DNA of 64,000 nt. Origin: Leptospira sanjuanensis. Lineage in GTDB: Bacteria > Spirochaetota > Leptospiria > Leptospirales > Leptospiraceae. The notes under the pieces are model-generated. The model worked only from the letters and a program-made list of their open reading frames with translations, was not told the DNA's origin and ran no database searches. Location of the stretch: NCBI RefSeq assembly GCF_022267375.1, contig NZ_JAIZBH010000001.1, positions 248,001-312,000 on the forward strand, written 5' to 3'. The position numbers were made by a program, and so were the translations under genes. This document shows positions 1 through 12,457 of the stretch, one piece after another (positions within the stretch are counted from its first letter, which is position 1; each line of letters begins with the position of its first letter).

Positions 1-337
1 TCAATTCTTCGTTGCCTTGATCGAGCGAGGTCAGCAACGGAGTTTCTCCTCTTGCGTTGGTTTCGTCCGGGTCCGCACCGGCCTCGAGTAGAAGTTCGAT
101 CGCCTCCCGGTCGGAATTTTTCACCGCCCAGGATAATACGCCCGATCCGTAATTGTCCCGGTATTCTTTCAGCCAATCGATGAGAACCGCTCCTTCCATC
201 AAAGAAAGAAGTCTTTGGATTTCATCGTTCTTTCCCGTTTTTACCGCGGAAAAGAGATCGATCAGTGAGTCGGAAAAATCAGTCAGAAAAAATTCTCCAG
301 TATGAAATAGAGCGAAACCAAAGTAGGGATCGAACAT
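1..337 (-). CDS. Ankyrin-repeat protein, C-terminal part cut by window edge
   Basis: The minus frame reads without stop from an ATG at 337-335 to the window edge. The translation contains the ankyrin signature AIELLLEAGADPDETNARG followed by ETPLLTSL, the helix-loop-helix of a canonical ankyrin unit, with a less regular unit before it. Ankyrin repeats are protein-protein interaction modules, so no enzymatic role can be given. The chosen start lies inside the upstream AEC permease gene and gives a 55-base overlap, which suggests translational coupling; a later ATG about 60 codons in would remove part of the first repeat. No signal peptide is evident at this start. The rest of the protein lies outside the window. 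Confidence 0.72.
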   Translation of the reverse strand, partial: MFDPYFGFALFHTGEFFLTDFSDSLIDLFSAVKTGKNDEIQRLLSLMEGAVLIDWLKEYRDNYGSGVLSWAVKNSDREAIELLLEAGADPDETNARGETPLLTSLDQGNEEL

Positions 338-1227
338 AAAATTCCGACACCCGGAAGAGCCGCGGAAAGCGTCGGTTTAAATCCCATCTGAATGGAAACG
401 ATGGAAGCCGTAATCATCGGCGCCATTCCCGCTTCCAATACGGCCGCTTTTATGTGTTTCGGATTCAGATTCAAAAAACGATAGATTAGAAATACCACGA
501 TTGGGGCAAAGATCAATTTATAAATCAGGCCGACAATCAAGGGCTGGGAGATGTCTTTGGATTCGTTTGAGGATGAACCCATGAACGGAAGTTCCATTTG
601 AAATCCGACGGTAAATAAGGCGATCGGCACCAACGTTTCTCCCAAAGTTTTCAATGCGGAATGGATCGATTCCGGAATGGTGAAAAGTCTTAGGAAAAAC
701 GAAAAAAGTAAAGCAAGAAACGGAGGGAAAGTGAAGAGCTTTTTCAAAATGGATCGCACCGGACTTCCGCTTTTTTCCCGTTCGTTTTTGGAAAGAAAGC
801 GCAATGCTAAGATAAATCCGGGAATCGCAAGACAAAGAAAGGTTCCGAATTGATCGATGATCAAAACCGCATTGGTGATTTGCTCTCCGTAAAACATTCG
901 CAAAACGGGAAGTCCTAAAAAGGAAGTGTTGCCGAGTCCGCAGCAAAGCGTGAGTGCGATTCTCGTTTCCGAATCCCAATCGAAGAATTTCGTCGCGCCG
1001 TAAAAGAAGGCGACGGATAGGCCGAAGATCAGCCAGGGCATCGAGGCTAAAAAGATCAAAGAAGTTTCGAGTTTCATCGAGGGAACGTTGGCCAAAATCA
1101 AAGCCGGTAAGGAAATATAGATGACGAAACTTCCGAGTGCGACTCCGGAATTTTCCGGAAAAATTCTCCCGCGTTTGAGTATCCAACCGGCAATTAAACA
1201 AACCGGAATGAGAATGAGTTGGGACAC
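283..1227 (-). CDS. AEC-family (auxin efflux carrier-like) permease
   Basis: 314 residues, mostly hydrophobic, with about ten predicted membrane segments arranged as two halves separated by a charged loop near residues 145-160 (KNEREKSGSP). The start PVCLIAGWILKRGRIFPENS and the internal GNTSFLGLPVLRMFYG and EAGMAPMITASIV stretches are typical of the AEC/Mem_trans family (bacterial YfdV/MleP-like carriers). The family moves organic acids or other small anions across the inner membrane; the substrate here cannot be read. The start codon is GTG. The gene is followed with overlap by the ankyrin gene, so the two may be co-transcribed. Confidence 0.85.
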   Translation of the reverse strand: MSQLILIPVCLIAGWILKRGRIFPENSGVALGSFVIYISLPALILANVPSMKLETSLIFLASMPWLIFGLSVAFFYGATKFFDWDSETRIALTLCCGLGNTSFLGLPVLRMFYGEQITNAVLIIDQFGTFLCLAIPGFILALRFLSKNEREKSGSPVRSILKKLFTFPPFLALLFSFFLRLFTIPESIHSALKTLGETLVPIALFTVGFQMELPFMGSSSNESKDISQPLIVGLIYKLIFAPIVVFLIYRFLNLNPKHIKAAVLEAGMAPMITASIVSIQMGFKPTLSAALPGVGILCSIPTLVSLYFILENFF

Positions 1228-1274
1228 GATGGACAGAGTCTAAAGCGAAAGCGAAACGGCAAGAGTTTTAAGGT

Positions 1275-2150
<876 letters not shown>

Positions 2151-2352
2151 GACAACCTCTTATCCGAAAAACGCTTTTATATGGATTTGTTCGGAAAAAA
2201 GAAAACGCAACGATTTTGTTTTCCGACTCGGTATCCCGTTTTTATCGGCGTTCGATAAGATCATCTTTTAAAGGTAGGCGATTCGCTAAAGAATTTTTCC
2301 GGCTATTTTCATTTGCTTTTCGCGGAATTTCTGTTATCGTCGTTTCGGTTTT

Positions 2353-3153
2353 ATGTTAACCTCGTTCTTTTTGGAAAAATCGTTTTTGGTCACAGGCGCG
2401 AGTTCCGGAATCGGAAAAGCTTTGGTATTGGAACTCAATCGAAACGGAGCCGTAGTCGGGGCGGTTGCGCGGAGAAAAGAATTGTTAAAAGAAGTAAAAG
2501 GTGAAGCGCCTTTTCCCGATAAGGTCATCGCTCTTCCGTGCGACGTTTCGGATTCTTCCCAACTCAAAAAGATCACGGAAGAATTTCGTAAGAAGGTGCG
2601 TCGTATCGACGGACTGATTCACAGCGCGGGGATCAGCATGCGCGGACTTGCGCGTGAAACCGATTTTAAAGTTTACGAAAGTCTAATGAACGTAAATTTC
2701 TATCCTTTGATTCATTTGTTTCGGTTTTTGGAATCGGAACTCAGACAGAATCAGGGACATTTTGTAGCCGTTTCTTCTTTGCAGGGAAGATTCGCGACCC
2801 AATATAGATCCGGTTATGCGGCGAGTAAACACGCTGTGCAGGCTTTTATGGACAGCGTTCGGCTTGAAACGTCAGATAGCGGAATGCACGTTATGACCGT
2901 TTCTCCCGGTTACGTGAAGACGGATATTTCCGTAAAAGCTTTGTCTTCGGACGGTTCCGCCTACGGAATCATGGACGAAGGAATTAAGAACGGAATGTCT
3001 ACCGAGAAAGTCGCTTCGATTATTTTGAAAGCGATCGAATCGAAAAAGAGGGACGTTTACCCTTCGCAGTTTCGGGAGATGTTGGCGTATTGGATCAGCC
3101 GATTTTCACCGTCGCTGTTGGATCGGCTTTTGAGAAGAGCAAGGGTCACTTGA
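2353..3153 (+). CDS. Short-chain dehydrogenase/reductase (SDR)
   Basis: 266 residues with the classical SDR layout: nucleotide-binding VTGASSGIGKALVLEL near residues 13-28, the CDVSD adenine-ring motif near 64, the HSAGIS segment (NNAG equivalent) near 90, catalytic Ser in AVSSLQGR and catalytic YAASKHA (YxxxK) near 155-161, then SPGYVKTDIS. This is an NAD(P)-dependent oxidoreductase; the substrate is not deducible. The C-terminal tail (MLAYWISRFSPSLLDRLLRR) is amphipathic and may touch the membrane, as in DHRS7-like SDRs acting on lipids. It converges with the FGE-like gene. Confidence 0.88.
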   Translation: MLTSFFLEKSFLVTGASSGIGKALVLELNRNGAVVGAVARRKELLKEVKGEAPFPDKVIALPCDVSDSSQLKKITEEFRKKVRRIDGLIHSAGISMRGLARETDFKVYESLMNVNFYPLIHLFRFLESELRQNQGHFVAVSSLQGRFATQYRSGYAASKHAVQAFMDSVRLETSDSGMHVMTVSPGYVKTDISVKALSSDGSAYGIMDEGIKNGMSTEKVASIILKAIESKKRDVYPSQFREMLAYWISRFSPSLLDRLLRRARVT

Positions 3154-3296
3154 GAAAGTTTGTCGGAACATTTCAGGACGAGGAATTTGTCTTGAAATGA
3201 ATGTCGTTCTGTGATAAGGAAAATTTCCCGAGTTCTTCCGGCAAACCCGCCACCTCCGCCCAAACAAGGGTGGGGCCGTTTCGTTTTACGGGCGAT

Positions 3297-3312
3297 TGTC
3301 GGAACTCCTACA
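3297..3312. repeat. Short near-palindromic intergenic repeat (GGAACTCC type)
   Basis: TGTCGGAACTCCTACA lies in the spacer between the convergent SDR and FGE-like genes. It matches near-palindromes of the same length at 34864, 39927, 43032 and 43087 in this window (consensus TGTRGGAACTNCTACA, or the reverse complement core). Confidence 0.55.
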
Positions 3313-3331
3313 AAATCTTTCCGTTAATCGA

Positions 3332-4666
<1,335 letters not shown>

Positions 4667-4778
4667 ACCGTTTCATCCGCCTCTCGTCGGTGAGAGACGG
4701 TCGTCTGGTTTTATCTTCGGCAGAAATTTCCGATCTGGAAACGAATTTTAAAGGGATTCTTTCCCTTTCCGAACGGGC

Positions 4779-6359
<1,581 letters not shown>

Positions 6360-6679
6360 AGAGTTTCCTTTCAAAGCAATAAATCGACCGTATTCCGGGA
6401 ACCTCTAATACTTTGAATTTTCAAGATAAGAATCCGGAAGATCACAAAACCGACGAAAGAGAGGAAAGTTGGAATCGGGAGATGTTTTACGTCTTCGTTT
6501 GATAAGACGTCTTGTATTTACTACGATTTTAGAAGAGGCTATTTACACAAGTATAAAAGAATCGAACGCCGTCGAGAATTGATTGGATTCTCGACGACTT
6601 CGGCTTCGATTTAAAAGATCATAAGGCGATCCTATATAAACTATATTCTAAATTTATTAAGTTGTACGGATCGTTTCTC
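6360..6679. other. Intergenic spacer with two hairpins upstream of helicase gene
   Basis: No ORF is credible here. Two inverted repeats are visible. ACGTCTT/AAGACGT at 6489-6510 has an 8-base loop. CGTCGAGAAT/ATTCTCGACG at 6570-6596 is a perfect 10-bp stem with a 7-base loop. The second lies 3' of the porin gene on the minus strand and may end that transcript, though it has no clear U-run. The first lies in the 5' region of the helicase gene and could be a leader structure. Confidence 0.5.
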
Positions 6680-8479
6680 TCAGAACTGAGCCGTCATCGA
6701 AAGATAAGCGAACTGAGCCTGTGGAAGAAAACTCGTTTTTCGAAATTCTGGAGAAATCGAATCGTCGTTGAGTTTTCCCCGGACGGCGTCGCCCGCATAG
6801 ATCCAACTCGCACCGAGCGCCCACAGAATATCCTTGTATTTCACCGAATAAACCATATCGATTTCTCTGAATAAATTCTTTCCGAGCGTTCCGACTCCTC
6901 TTTGATCCAGAACTCCCTTTTCGCTTTGCGGATACGGATTTTTGTAGCGATCGTTTGTATAGGATTCGGTGCTCGCGCCGTCTTTCAGATTTCCGGTGAT
7001 GTCATACCAACCGTCTTGCATCTTCTGTTTGTCCACGATCCAATAGGCGATTCTTAATTTTCCGAATTCTCCTCCGTCCCAAGTCAAGTTTGCGGACTTG
7101 CCTACCATGTTGACCCAACTGACTTGATCCGCTTCTCCGTAAAATACGTGATTGGAGTGGAATAAATTGGAGAATGTCGCGACCTTTCCGTCCTTGCGAT
7201 TCGGATCTCCGCTGGCGACGTCGTATTCTGCGCCGAGTCGAAACGAACCGATCGTATATCCTATGTCGAGCGCGAAAGCGAACGCATCGTATCCTTGTCT
7301 TTCTTTATAAAGATTTTTTGATACGGTTTTTCCCGTAAGCGGATCGATCGTGGAAACGTTCGTGTTCAACGAGTCCCAACCGGGAGTTACGTTGATTCCC
7401 GTTTTTCCCGTTTGCATCGCGTACTCTATGGAAAAGTCGAACGGAATTTCTGATTTCTTTTCCTTGGTCGTTCTGTTGGTAAGTCTGAATCCGAACGTAT
7501 GAAGTTGATCGTATCTTGAATCTCTCGGAACGGTTTCCGGATTTGCCAAAAGTAAAATCGTGGAATTGTTTTGAGGAAGCCATTTACGATAAAGCCCGAT
7601 GTAATAGCCGTCTATGTGCAGGAACTTAGAAGGTTTGAACGTGTTGTAAAAACCCGTGAAGGTCGCATCCCCTTGCTGTTGTTTGGTGAGATCGGCTGAC
7701 AGCGCGCAGGCGGAAGTCGACGGAGAGTTTGCCGGGCAATTGTATTGAACCGGAAACGAATTTCTTTTTCCGAGGTACGTCGTATTGCCCGCAATATCGG
7801 AATCTTGTTCGCCGACGATCATCGCCCACGCATGCGAGGAAAAAAATTCCTTATCCAACTTCAAACGAAAACCGTTGAAGCTGCGGCCGACGTTCGTCCA
7901 TTCCAACGCGCCGACAAGTCTTTCATCTCCATATTTGAGAATCTGTCTTCCCGCTTGAAGGGCTATCGGACCGATCAAATCCTTGGATTCGATCCAGGCT
8001 TCCCGAATTCCCACCGATTGTCTGGTGTTTTCGTTTGCTGTATCGAGTCCGCTGGAAGAACCTTTTTCGCCGCCCCAAAGAACGGAATCCTGCAACGTGA
8101 TTCTGACTTTCGTTTTTTCGGTGAGTTCCTTTTCGATCCAGATTTGGGCCTTGGCCCCGACGAACGAAGCATTGTCGTTTTTGAATCGATCAAAATCGTA
8201 ATTGTACTTCGCTTCCGGACGGATTCGGATCAAGCCGCCGAACTTGACGGTTTCGTACCAGGGAACTTCTTTTTTCGTTTCCTTAGGAAGAATCGCGGCG
8301 TCCTGTTTGGGAGCGACGACCGGTTGTTCTTTGAAGGACGGTTCGGTGATCAACTGACTCGTGTTAGGTGAGTTTTCCGGAGCGGCCGTTTCCTTTTTTT
8401 CCTGAGCGTTGATTTCGACGTTCAGGAACGTACATAAAATAAAGGAGAGTACGGAAACTCTCATTTTGCAAGCTTTCAA
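6680..8479 (-). CDS. Alginate-export-family outer membrane porin in the nitrate cluster
   Basis: About 599 residues. An N-terminal signal peptide (MRVSVLSFILCTFLNVEINA) is followed by a low-complexity linker and then a beta-barrel domain of the Alginate_exp type: KFGGLIRIRPEAKYNYDF, KTKVRITLQDSVLWG, ALQAGRQILKYGDERLVGA and many alternating aromatic strands, ending with aromatic-rich AYLSMTAQF. TTG at 8479 follows GAAAGGG; an ATG at 8464 is the alternative start. It sits 46 bases downstream of the nitrate reductase on the same strand, so it is probably co-transcribed. Inference: it may be the outer membrane entry route for nitrate or nitrite; alginate export itself is unlikely in this context. 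Confidence 0.85.
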   Translation of the reverse strand: MKACKMRVSVLSFILCTFLNVEINAQEKKETAAPENSPNTSQLITEPSFKEQPVVAPKQDAAILPKETKKEVPWYETVKFGGLIRIRPEAKYNYDFDRFKNDNASFVGAKAQIWIEKELTEKTKVRITLQDSVLWGGEKGSSSGLDTANENTRQSVGIREAWIESKDLIGPIALQAGRQILKYGDERLVGALEWTNVGRSFNGFRLKLDKEFFSSHAWAMIVGEQDSDIAGNTTYLGKRNSFPVQYNCPANSPSTSACALSADLTKQQQGDATFTGFYNTFKPSKFLHIDGYYIGLYRKWLPQNNSTILLLANPETVPRDSRYDQLHTFGFRLTNRTTKEKKSEIPFDFSIEYAMQTGKTGINVTPGWDSLNTNVSTIDPLTGKTVSKNLYKERQGYDAFAFALDIGYTIGSFRLGAEYDVASGDPNRKDGKVATFSNLFHSNHVFYGEADQVSWVNMVGKSANLTWDGGEFGKLRIAYWIVDKQKMQDGWYDITGNLKDGASTESYTNDRYKNPYPQSEKGVLDQRGVGTLGKNLFREIDMVYSVKYKDILWALGASWIYAGDAVRGKLNDDSISPEFRKTSFLPQAQFAYLSMTAQF

Positions 8480-8525
8480 TTGGGGACCCTTTCATTTGTA
8501 TTTTTTTAAGATTCGTGTTTCGCAT

Positions 8526-11500
8526 CTAAACCGGAGTTACATTCGCTTTTAGGATTTTGGAAATCTCGGGACGGCAGCTTCCGCATCCGGTTCCGGCTCC
8601 GGTCGTCTTACCGAGTTCTTCCACGGACTTGATTCCGTTTTTGATTTCTTCGCAGAGATTACCTTCGCCGACTCCGTTGCAGGAACAGACTAACTTGCCT
8701 ACGACCGGTTTTCTCTGCGCACCTCCTCCCGAAAGAAGCTGTTCCCTTCTTTCTCCGAGTTCGATTCCGCTGGAGATCAGTTCTTTGAATTCTTGAAAGT
8801 TCGATTTATCACCGATGAGAATCGCCCCGACGAGTTTATCTCCTTTGATGATGCACTTCTTATACTTCCTGCGCTTTCGATCGAGAAAGACGATCTCTTC
8901 GTATTCGCCGGATTTATCTTCGGAAAGATCCATAGGAGTATCCGCAAGTCGTAAAGAAACGAGATCGAGTTCCGGAATTTTTAACAGATTGGAATGAATC
9001 GATCCATTATAAAAATCGAATGCGTATCCGTATATATGATTGGCCGCGATTTTGGATTGTTCCTCCGTAGCGGAGACCGTCCCGTACATGCCGGAAGAAT
9101 GTTCGGCGACTTCTCCGATCGCATAAATATCCGGATCGGAGGAGCGCAGGAACGGATCGACTAAGATTCCGTTTTTGCATTCGATGCCGGCGAGTTTTGC
9201 CAATTGAAGATTGGCGCTTGTTCCCGTCGCGAACACGATTCCATCGGGTTGAATGACGCTTCCGTCGCTGAGTTTGATGTTTTGAACGCGGGAAGTTCCC
9301 TTTATCTTGACGATCTCGGCATTGCGGATGATTTCGATTCCTCTCGCTTCGATTTCTTCATTCAGAATTTCACCGGCTACTGCGTCGAGTTGTTTGGACA
9401 TGAGTCTGTCCGTTCGGATCAAAACGCTGACACGAACATGCAAAGATTTTAATGCGGCCGCAAGTTCCAAGCCGAGAAGCCCTCCGCCCACGATCAAAAC
9501 GTGGGTGTCCCTCACGAAAAAACCTTTGATTCGTTCCGCGTCTTCTTTGGAACGAAGCGCAAAGATCCCGTCCATTTCTTTGGGAATCATATTCGGGATA
9601 AACGGAGAACTTCCCGTTGCGAAGATGAGCTTATCGTAAGAATGTGTGTTGCCTTTGTCGTCTCGGACGATTTTCCCTTCGGGATGAACCTGAGTGACGG
9701 CCGTGTCCGAAAAGATATCGAAGTTCCAGGAAAGAATTTCCTCTTCGCTGACTCCCGTCAAATCTCCGAAGATTTTTTCCCCGCTGATGTAATCCGGAAG
9801 TAGGATGCGGTTGTAAAACGGATTCTTTTCTTTGCAAAGAACGGTGATTTCGCTTTCGGAGTCTAAAGCTCTGTAAGAACGCAGGAAGGCAAGAGTCCCG
9901 TTTCCTCCGCCTATGATGAGAATCTTTTCTTTCCGTTTTTGATAAACCTTCACTTGAACGGCGGAGATTTTAAAACCGGGTTGTTTAGAAAACGGATCGT
10001 AAGCTCCGCTCGTAAGATTGTTCGCGCGCGAATCGTCTCTGCCCAATCGTTTTCCCCAATGCATCGGAAGGAACACGACGCCTTCTTTGATCGATTGGGT
10101 GATCGTCGCTTTGACTCTTGTTTTTCCTCTTTCGTTGAAGATTTCAACGATCGTTCCTTCCTCGATGTTTCTGACTCTTGCATCGTTCGGATGAATTTCC
10201 AAATACGGTTCGCGTTTGTGTTCGTTGAGTTTGCGTACTTTGCCGGTACGAGTCATCGTATGCCACTGGTCGCGGATTCTTCCCGTGGTAAGAATTAAGG
10301 GAAAATGCTCGGTCGCTTTTTCGGAACTGTCCTCGGGTTCGACCGCGTGAATCTTCGCTTTGCCGTTCGGTCTGTAAAACTTGCGATCGGTAAAAAGGCG
10401 TTCGGTTCCGCCGTGGTCTTTCGCGGGATACGGCCATTGAACCGATCTCTTTTCCATCAGGATCGAATAATCCAATCCGGCAATGTCGATGTTCGTCCCT
10501 TTTGTTAAGCGACAATGTTCTTGAAAGACTTCTCCCTCGTTTTGAAACGCAAAGGAAGAATTCCATCCCATCTTTTTGGCGAACTCGTTTAAGATCCAAG
10601 TGTCCGCTTTCGCTTCTCCCGGAGGGTCGATCACTTTCGGAAGATAGGTAATTCGTCTGTCGGAGTTCGTCATCGTCCCCTGTTTTTCCGCCCAACCGGC
10701 TGCGGGTAACACGACGTCCGCGAACGGAATCGCCGAAGAATCCTTGGAAATATCTTGAACGACCACAAATTCCGCGGAGCGAAGACCGGATTCGACGAGA
10801 CGCGCGTCTGGAAGACTCACGGTAGGATTGGTGCAGATGATCCAAATCGCCTTCATCTTTCCCGTGCGAAGATGATCGAACATCTCCGTCGCGCTGTATC
10901 CAGGTTTCTCTTGAATGGAATCGACTCCCCAAAACTCGGCGACTTCCGCTCTATGTTCCGGATTTGCCAAGTTTCTATGAGCGGGTAAAAGATTGCAAAG
11001 ACCGCCGACTTCCCGGCCTCCCATTGCGTTCGGTTGTCCGGTAAGAGAGAACGGACCCGATCCGGGTTTGCCGATCTTTCCGGTTAATAAGGATAAATTG
11101 AGAAGGGCGAGGTTCTTATTGACCCCGATCACGCTTTGATTGAGGCCCATCGCCCAAAGAGAAAGAAATCCGTTCGAATTTCCGATCCATTCCGCCGCGG
11201 TATAAATTTGCTCGGAAGGAATGTCGCAAGCGTTTGCACAATCCTCGACGGATCGTTGAAATACTTTTTCTTTGAGTTCCTCGAAACCTTCGGTATGATT
11301 TTTTAAAAACTCGGAATCGATTCGATCGTGTTCTATTAGAATTCTTGCAATTGCGTGAAAAAGATGAATGTCGCTTCCCGGACGAATCTGCAGATGAAGA
11401 TCGGCGTCCTCGCAGCTTTCGGTTTTTCTCGGATCGACGACGATCAGTTTTACGTTCGGATTCGATTGTTTTCTCGCTTCGATTCTTCGAAATAGAATGG

Positions 11501-12044
11501 GATGGCACCAAGCGGGATTGGCGCCTGCGACCAAAAAACAATCCGCGAGTTCTATATCCTCGTAGCTGATGGGAACACTGTCTTCCCCCAAGGCCATTTT
11601 GTAACCCACGACCGCGGAACTCATACAAAGTCTTGAGTTCGTATCGATGTTGTTGGTTCCGATAAAACCTTTCGCGATTTTATTCACCACATAGTATTCT
11701 TCCGTTAACAACTGACCGGAAACGTAGAATCCGACGGAGTCCGGTCCGTGTTCTTGGATGATTCTCTTAAACTCCTGCGCGACTTTTTGAAGAGCCGTCT
11801 CCCAATCGGTTTTAATAGGGGGAGAATTTCGATCTTTTCGTATCGTCGGATGGAATAAACGATCGGAACGGTTTAACAGAGAATAGTTGAGATTCATTCC
11901 TTTGGAACAAAGAAGACCTTTGTTTGCCGGATGGGTGGGATCTCCTTCCACTTTCAGTTCCTTTTCGGAATGTTTTTGTATAAGAACTCCGCATCCTACG
12001 CCGCAATAAGAGCAGGTAGTTTTAAACGTTTCGCTAATGTTCAC
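8526..12044 (-). CDS. nasC: Assimilatory nitrate reductase fused to NADH-type flavoprotein and BFD domain
   Basis: 1172 residues. Residues 11-46 carry the [4Fe-4S] ligands (CSYCGVGC, then C46 in GLLCSKG). The molybdopterin oxidoreductase core follows, with probable Mo ligand Cys140 in NSRLCMSSA, and then the Molydop_binding domain from LILTTGRIRDQWHTMTRTG. After residue 700 comes a pyridine nucleotide-disulfide reductase module with FAD motif ILIIGGGNGTLAFL and second dinucleotide motif VLIVGGGLLGLELAAALKS. The C-terminus (from 1117) is a BFD-like [2Fe-2S] domain, KLVCSCNGVGEG...GTGCGSC, with Cys 1120, 1122, 1154 and 1157. In Bacillus the flavoprotein NasB and catalytic NasC are separate; here one chain could pass electrons NADH to FAD to [2Fe-2S] to [4Fe-4S] to Mo. 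No signal peptide, so cytoplasmic. The start is GTG, only two or so bases after the TSS predicted from the sigma-54 site. Confidence 0.92.
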   Translation of the reverse strand: MNISETFKTTCSYCGVGCGVLIQKHSEKELKVEGDPTHPANKGLLCSKGMNLNYSLLNRSDRLFHPTIRKDRNSPPIKTDWETALQKVAQEFKRIIQEHGPDSVGFYVSGQLLTEEYYVVNKIAKGFIGTNNIDTNSRLCMSSAVVGYKMALGEDSVPISYEDIELADCFLVAGANPAWCHPILFRRIEARKQSNPNVKLIVVDPRKTESCEDADLHLQIRPGSDIHLFHAIARILIEHDRIDSEFLKNHTEGFEELKEKVFQRSVEDCANACDIPSEQIYTAAEWIGNSNGFLSLWAMGLNQSVIGVNKNLALLNLSLLTGKIGKPGSGPFSLTGQPNAMGGREVGGLCNLLPAHRNLANPEHRAEVAEFWGVDSIQEKPGYSATEMFDHLRTGKMKAIWIICTNPTVSLPDARLVESGLRSAEFVVVQDISKDSSAIPFADVVLPAAGWAEKQGTMTNSDRRITYLPKVIDPPGEAKADTWILNEFAKKMGWNSSFAFQNEGEVFQEHCRLTKGTNIDIAGLDYSILMEKRSVQWPYPAKDHGGTERLFTDRKFYRPNGKAKIHAVEPEDSSEKATEHFPLILTTGRIRDQWHTMTRTGKVRKLNEHKREPYLEIHPNDARVRNIEEGTIVEIFNERGKTRVKATITQSIKEGVVFLPMHWGKRLGRDDSRANNLTSGAYDPFSKQPGFKISAVQVKVYQKRKEKILIIGGGNGTLAFLRSYRALDSESEITVLCKEKNPFYNRILLPDYISGEKIFGDLTGVSEEEILSWNFDIFSDTAVTQVHPEGKIVRDDKGNTHSYDKLIFATGSSPFIPNMIPKEMDGIFALRSKEDAERIKGFFVRDTHVLIVGGGLLGLELAAALKSLHVRVSVLIRTDRLMSKQLDAVAGEILNEEIEARGIEIIRNAEIVKIKGTSRVQNIKLSDGSVIQPDGIVFATGTSANLQLAKLAGIECKNGILVDPFLRSSDPDIYAIGEVAEHSSGMYGTVSATEEQSKIAANHIYGYAFDFYNGSIHSNLLKIPELDLVSLRLADTPMDLSEDKSGEYEEIVFLDRKRRKYKKCIIKGDKLVGAILIGDKSNFQEFKELISSGIELGERREQLLSGGGAQRKPVVGKLVCSCNGVGEGNLCEEIKNGIKSVEELGKTTGAGTGCGSCRPEISKILKANVTPV

Positions 12045-12056
12045 AGAATAAGTTTA

Positions 12057-12072
12057 TGCAAGAATGGTACCA
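12057..12072 (-). promoter_or_regulatory. Candidate sigma-54 (-24/-12) promoter for the nitrate reductase gene
   Basis: On the minus strand the sequence reads TGGTACCATTCTTGCA. This keeps the invariant GG and GC with ten bases between them and matches TGGCACGNNNNTTGCW at most positions. The predicted start of transcription is near 12046, almost at the GTG start codon at 12044. Confidence 0.65.
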
Positions 12073-12278
12073 GGTTTGAAATGCTGAAATCGAATCTTAA
12101 GTTTCTCCCGAATCCGATCGGTATCGCAATCCTCAAAGGTCGGTTTATGAATGCGTAATCGAAATGAAATATATTAGTAAATTATAATATATCTAAAGTG
12201 TTGATGACTTTGTGTAGAATTTTAGACTAATTGCTGATTTTTTCCGCATCAACCCTCGAAACGCCGGAGAGAATTTCG

Positions 12279-12290
12279 ATTCGTACGAAT
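12279..12290. promoter_or_regulatory. 12-bp perfect palindrome in the divergent nitrate spacer
   Basis: ATTCGTACGAAT lies between the two candidate sigma-54 promoters, about 100 bases upstream of the transporter-side site, within the distance usual for an enhancer-binding activator. Which protein binds it is unknown. The rest of the 413-base spacer (12045-12457) is AT-rich and shows no ORF. Confidence 0.35.
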
Positions 12291-12388
12291 TTGGAATAGG
12301 CCCTCGAATAAAATTTTCAAGTTATAAGACGACAATTCTCTCTGGAAACGGCTCTTCTCGACTTTCCGCTCAAAAAATAAACCGAAAC

Positions 12389-12404
12389 TGGTACGGTTCT
12401 TGCT
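12389..12404 (+). promoter_or_regulatory. Candidate sigma-54 (-24/-12) promoter for the nitrate/nitrite operon
   Basis: TGGTACGGTTCTTGCT matches TGGCACGNNNNTTGCW at all but one fixed position, with GG and GC separated by ten bases. The predicted TSS is near 12415, leaving a leader of about 40 bases that includes a purine-rich AAGGA just before the transporter ATG at 12458. Confidence 0.72.
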
Positions 12405-12457
12405 CTCTTTCTTAAGGAGTCTCAGAGGAGCCTTAGGAATAAGGAAAAAAATTAAAA

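Noticed and set aside
4750..4768. Hairpin AAAGGGA/TCCCTTT after the DEAD-box gene as a terminator
   Set aside because: The stem is short, within or next to a coding end and without a following T-run on the minus strand.
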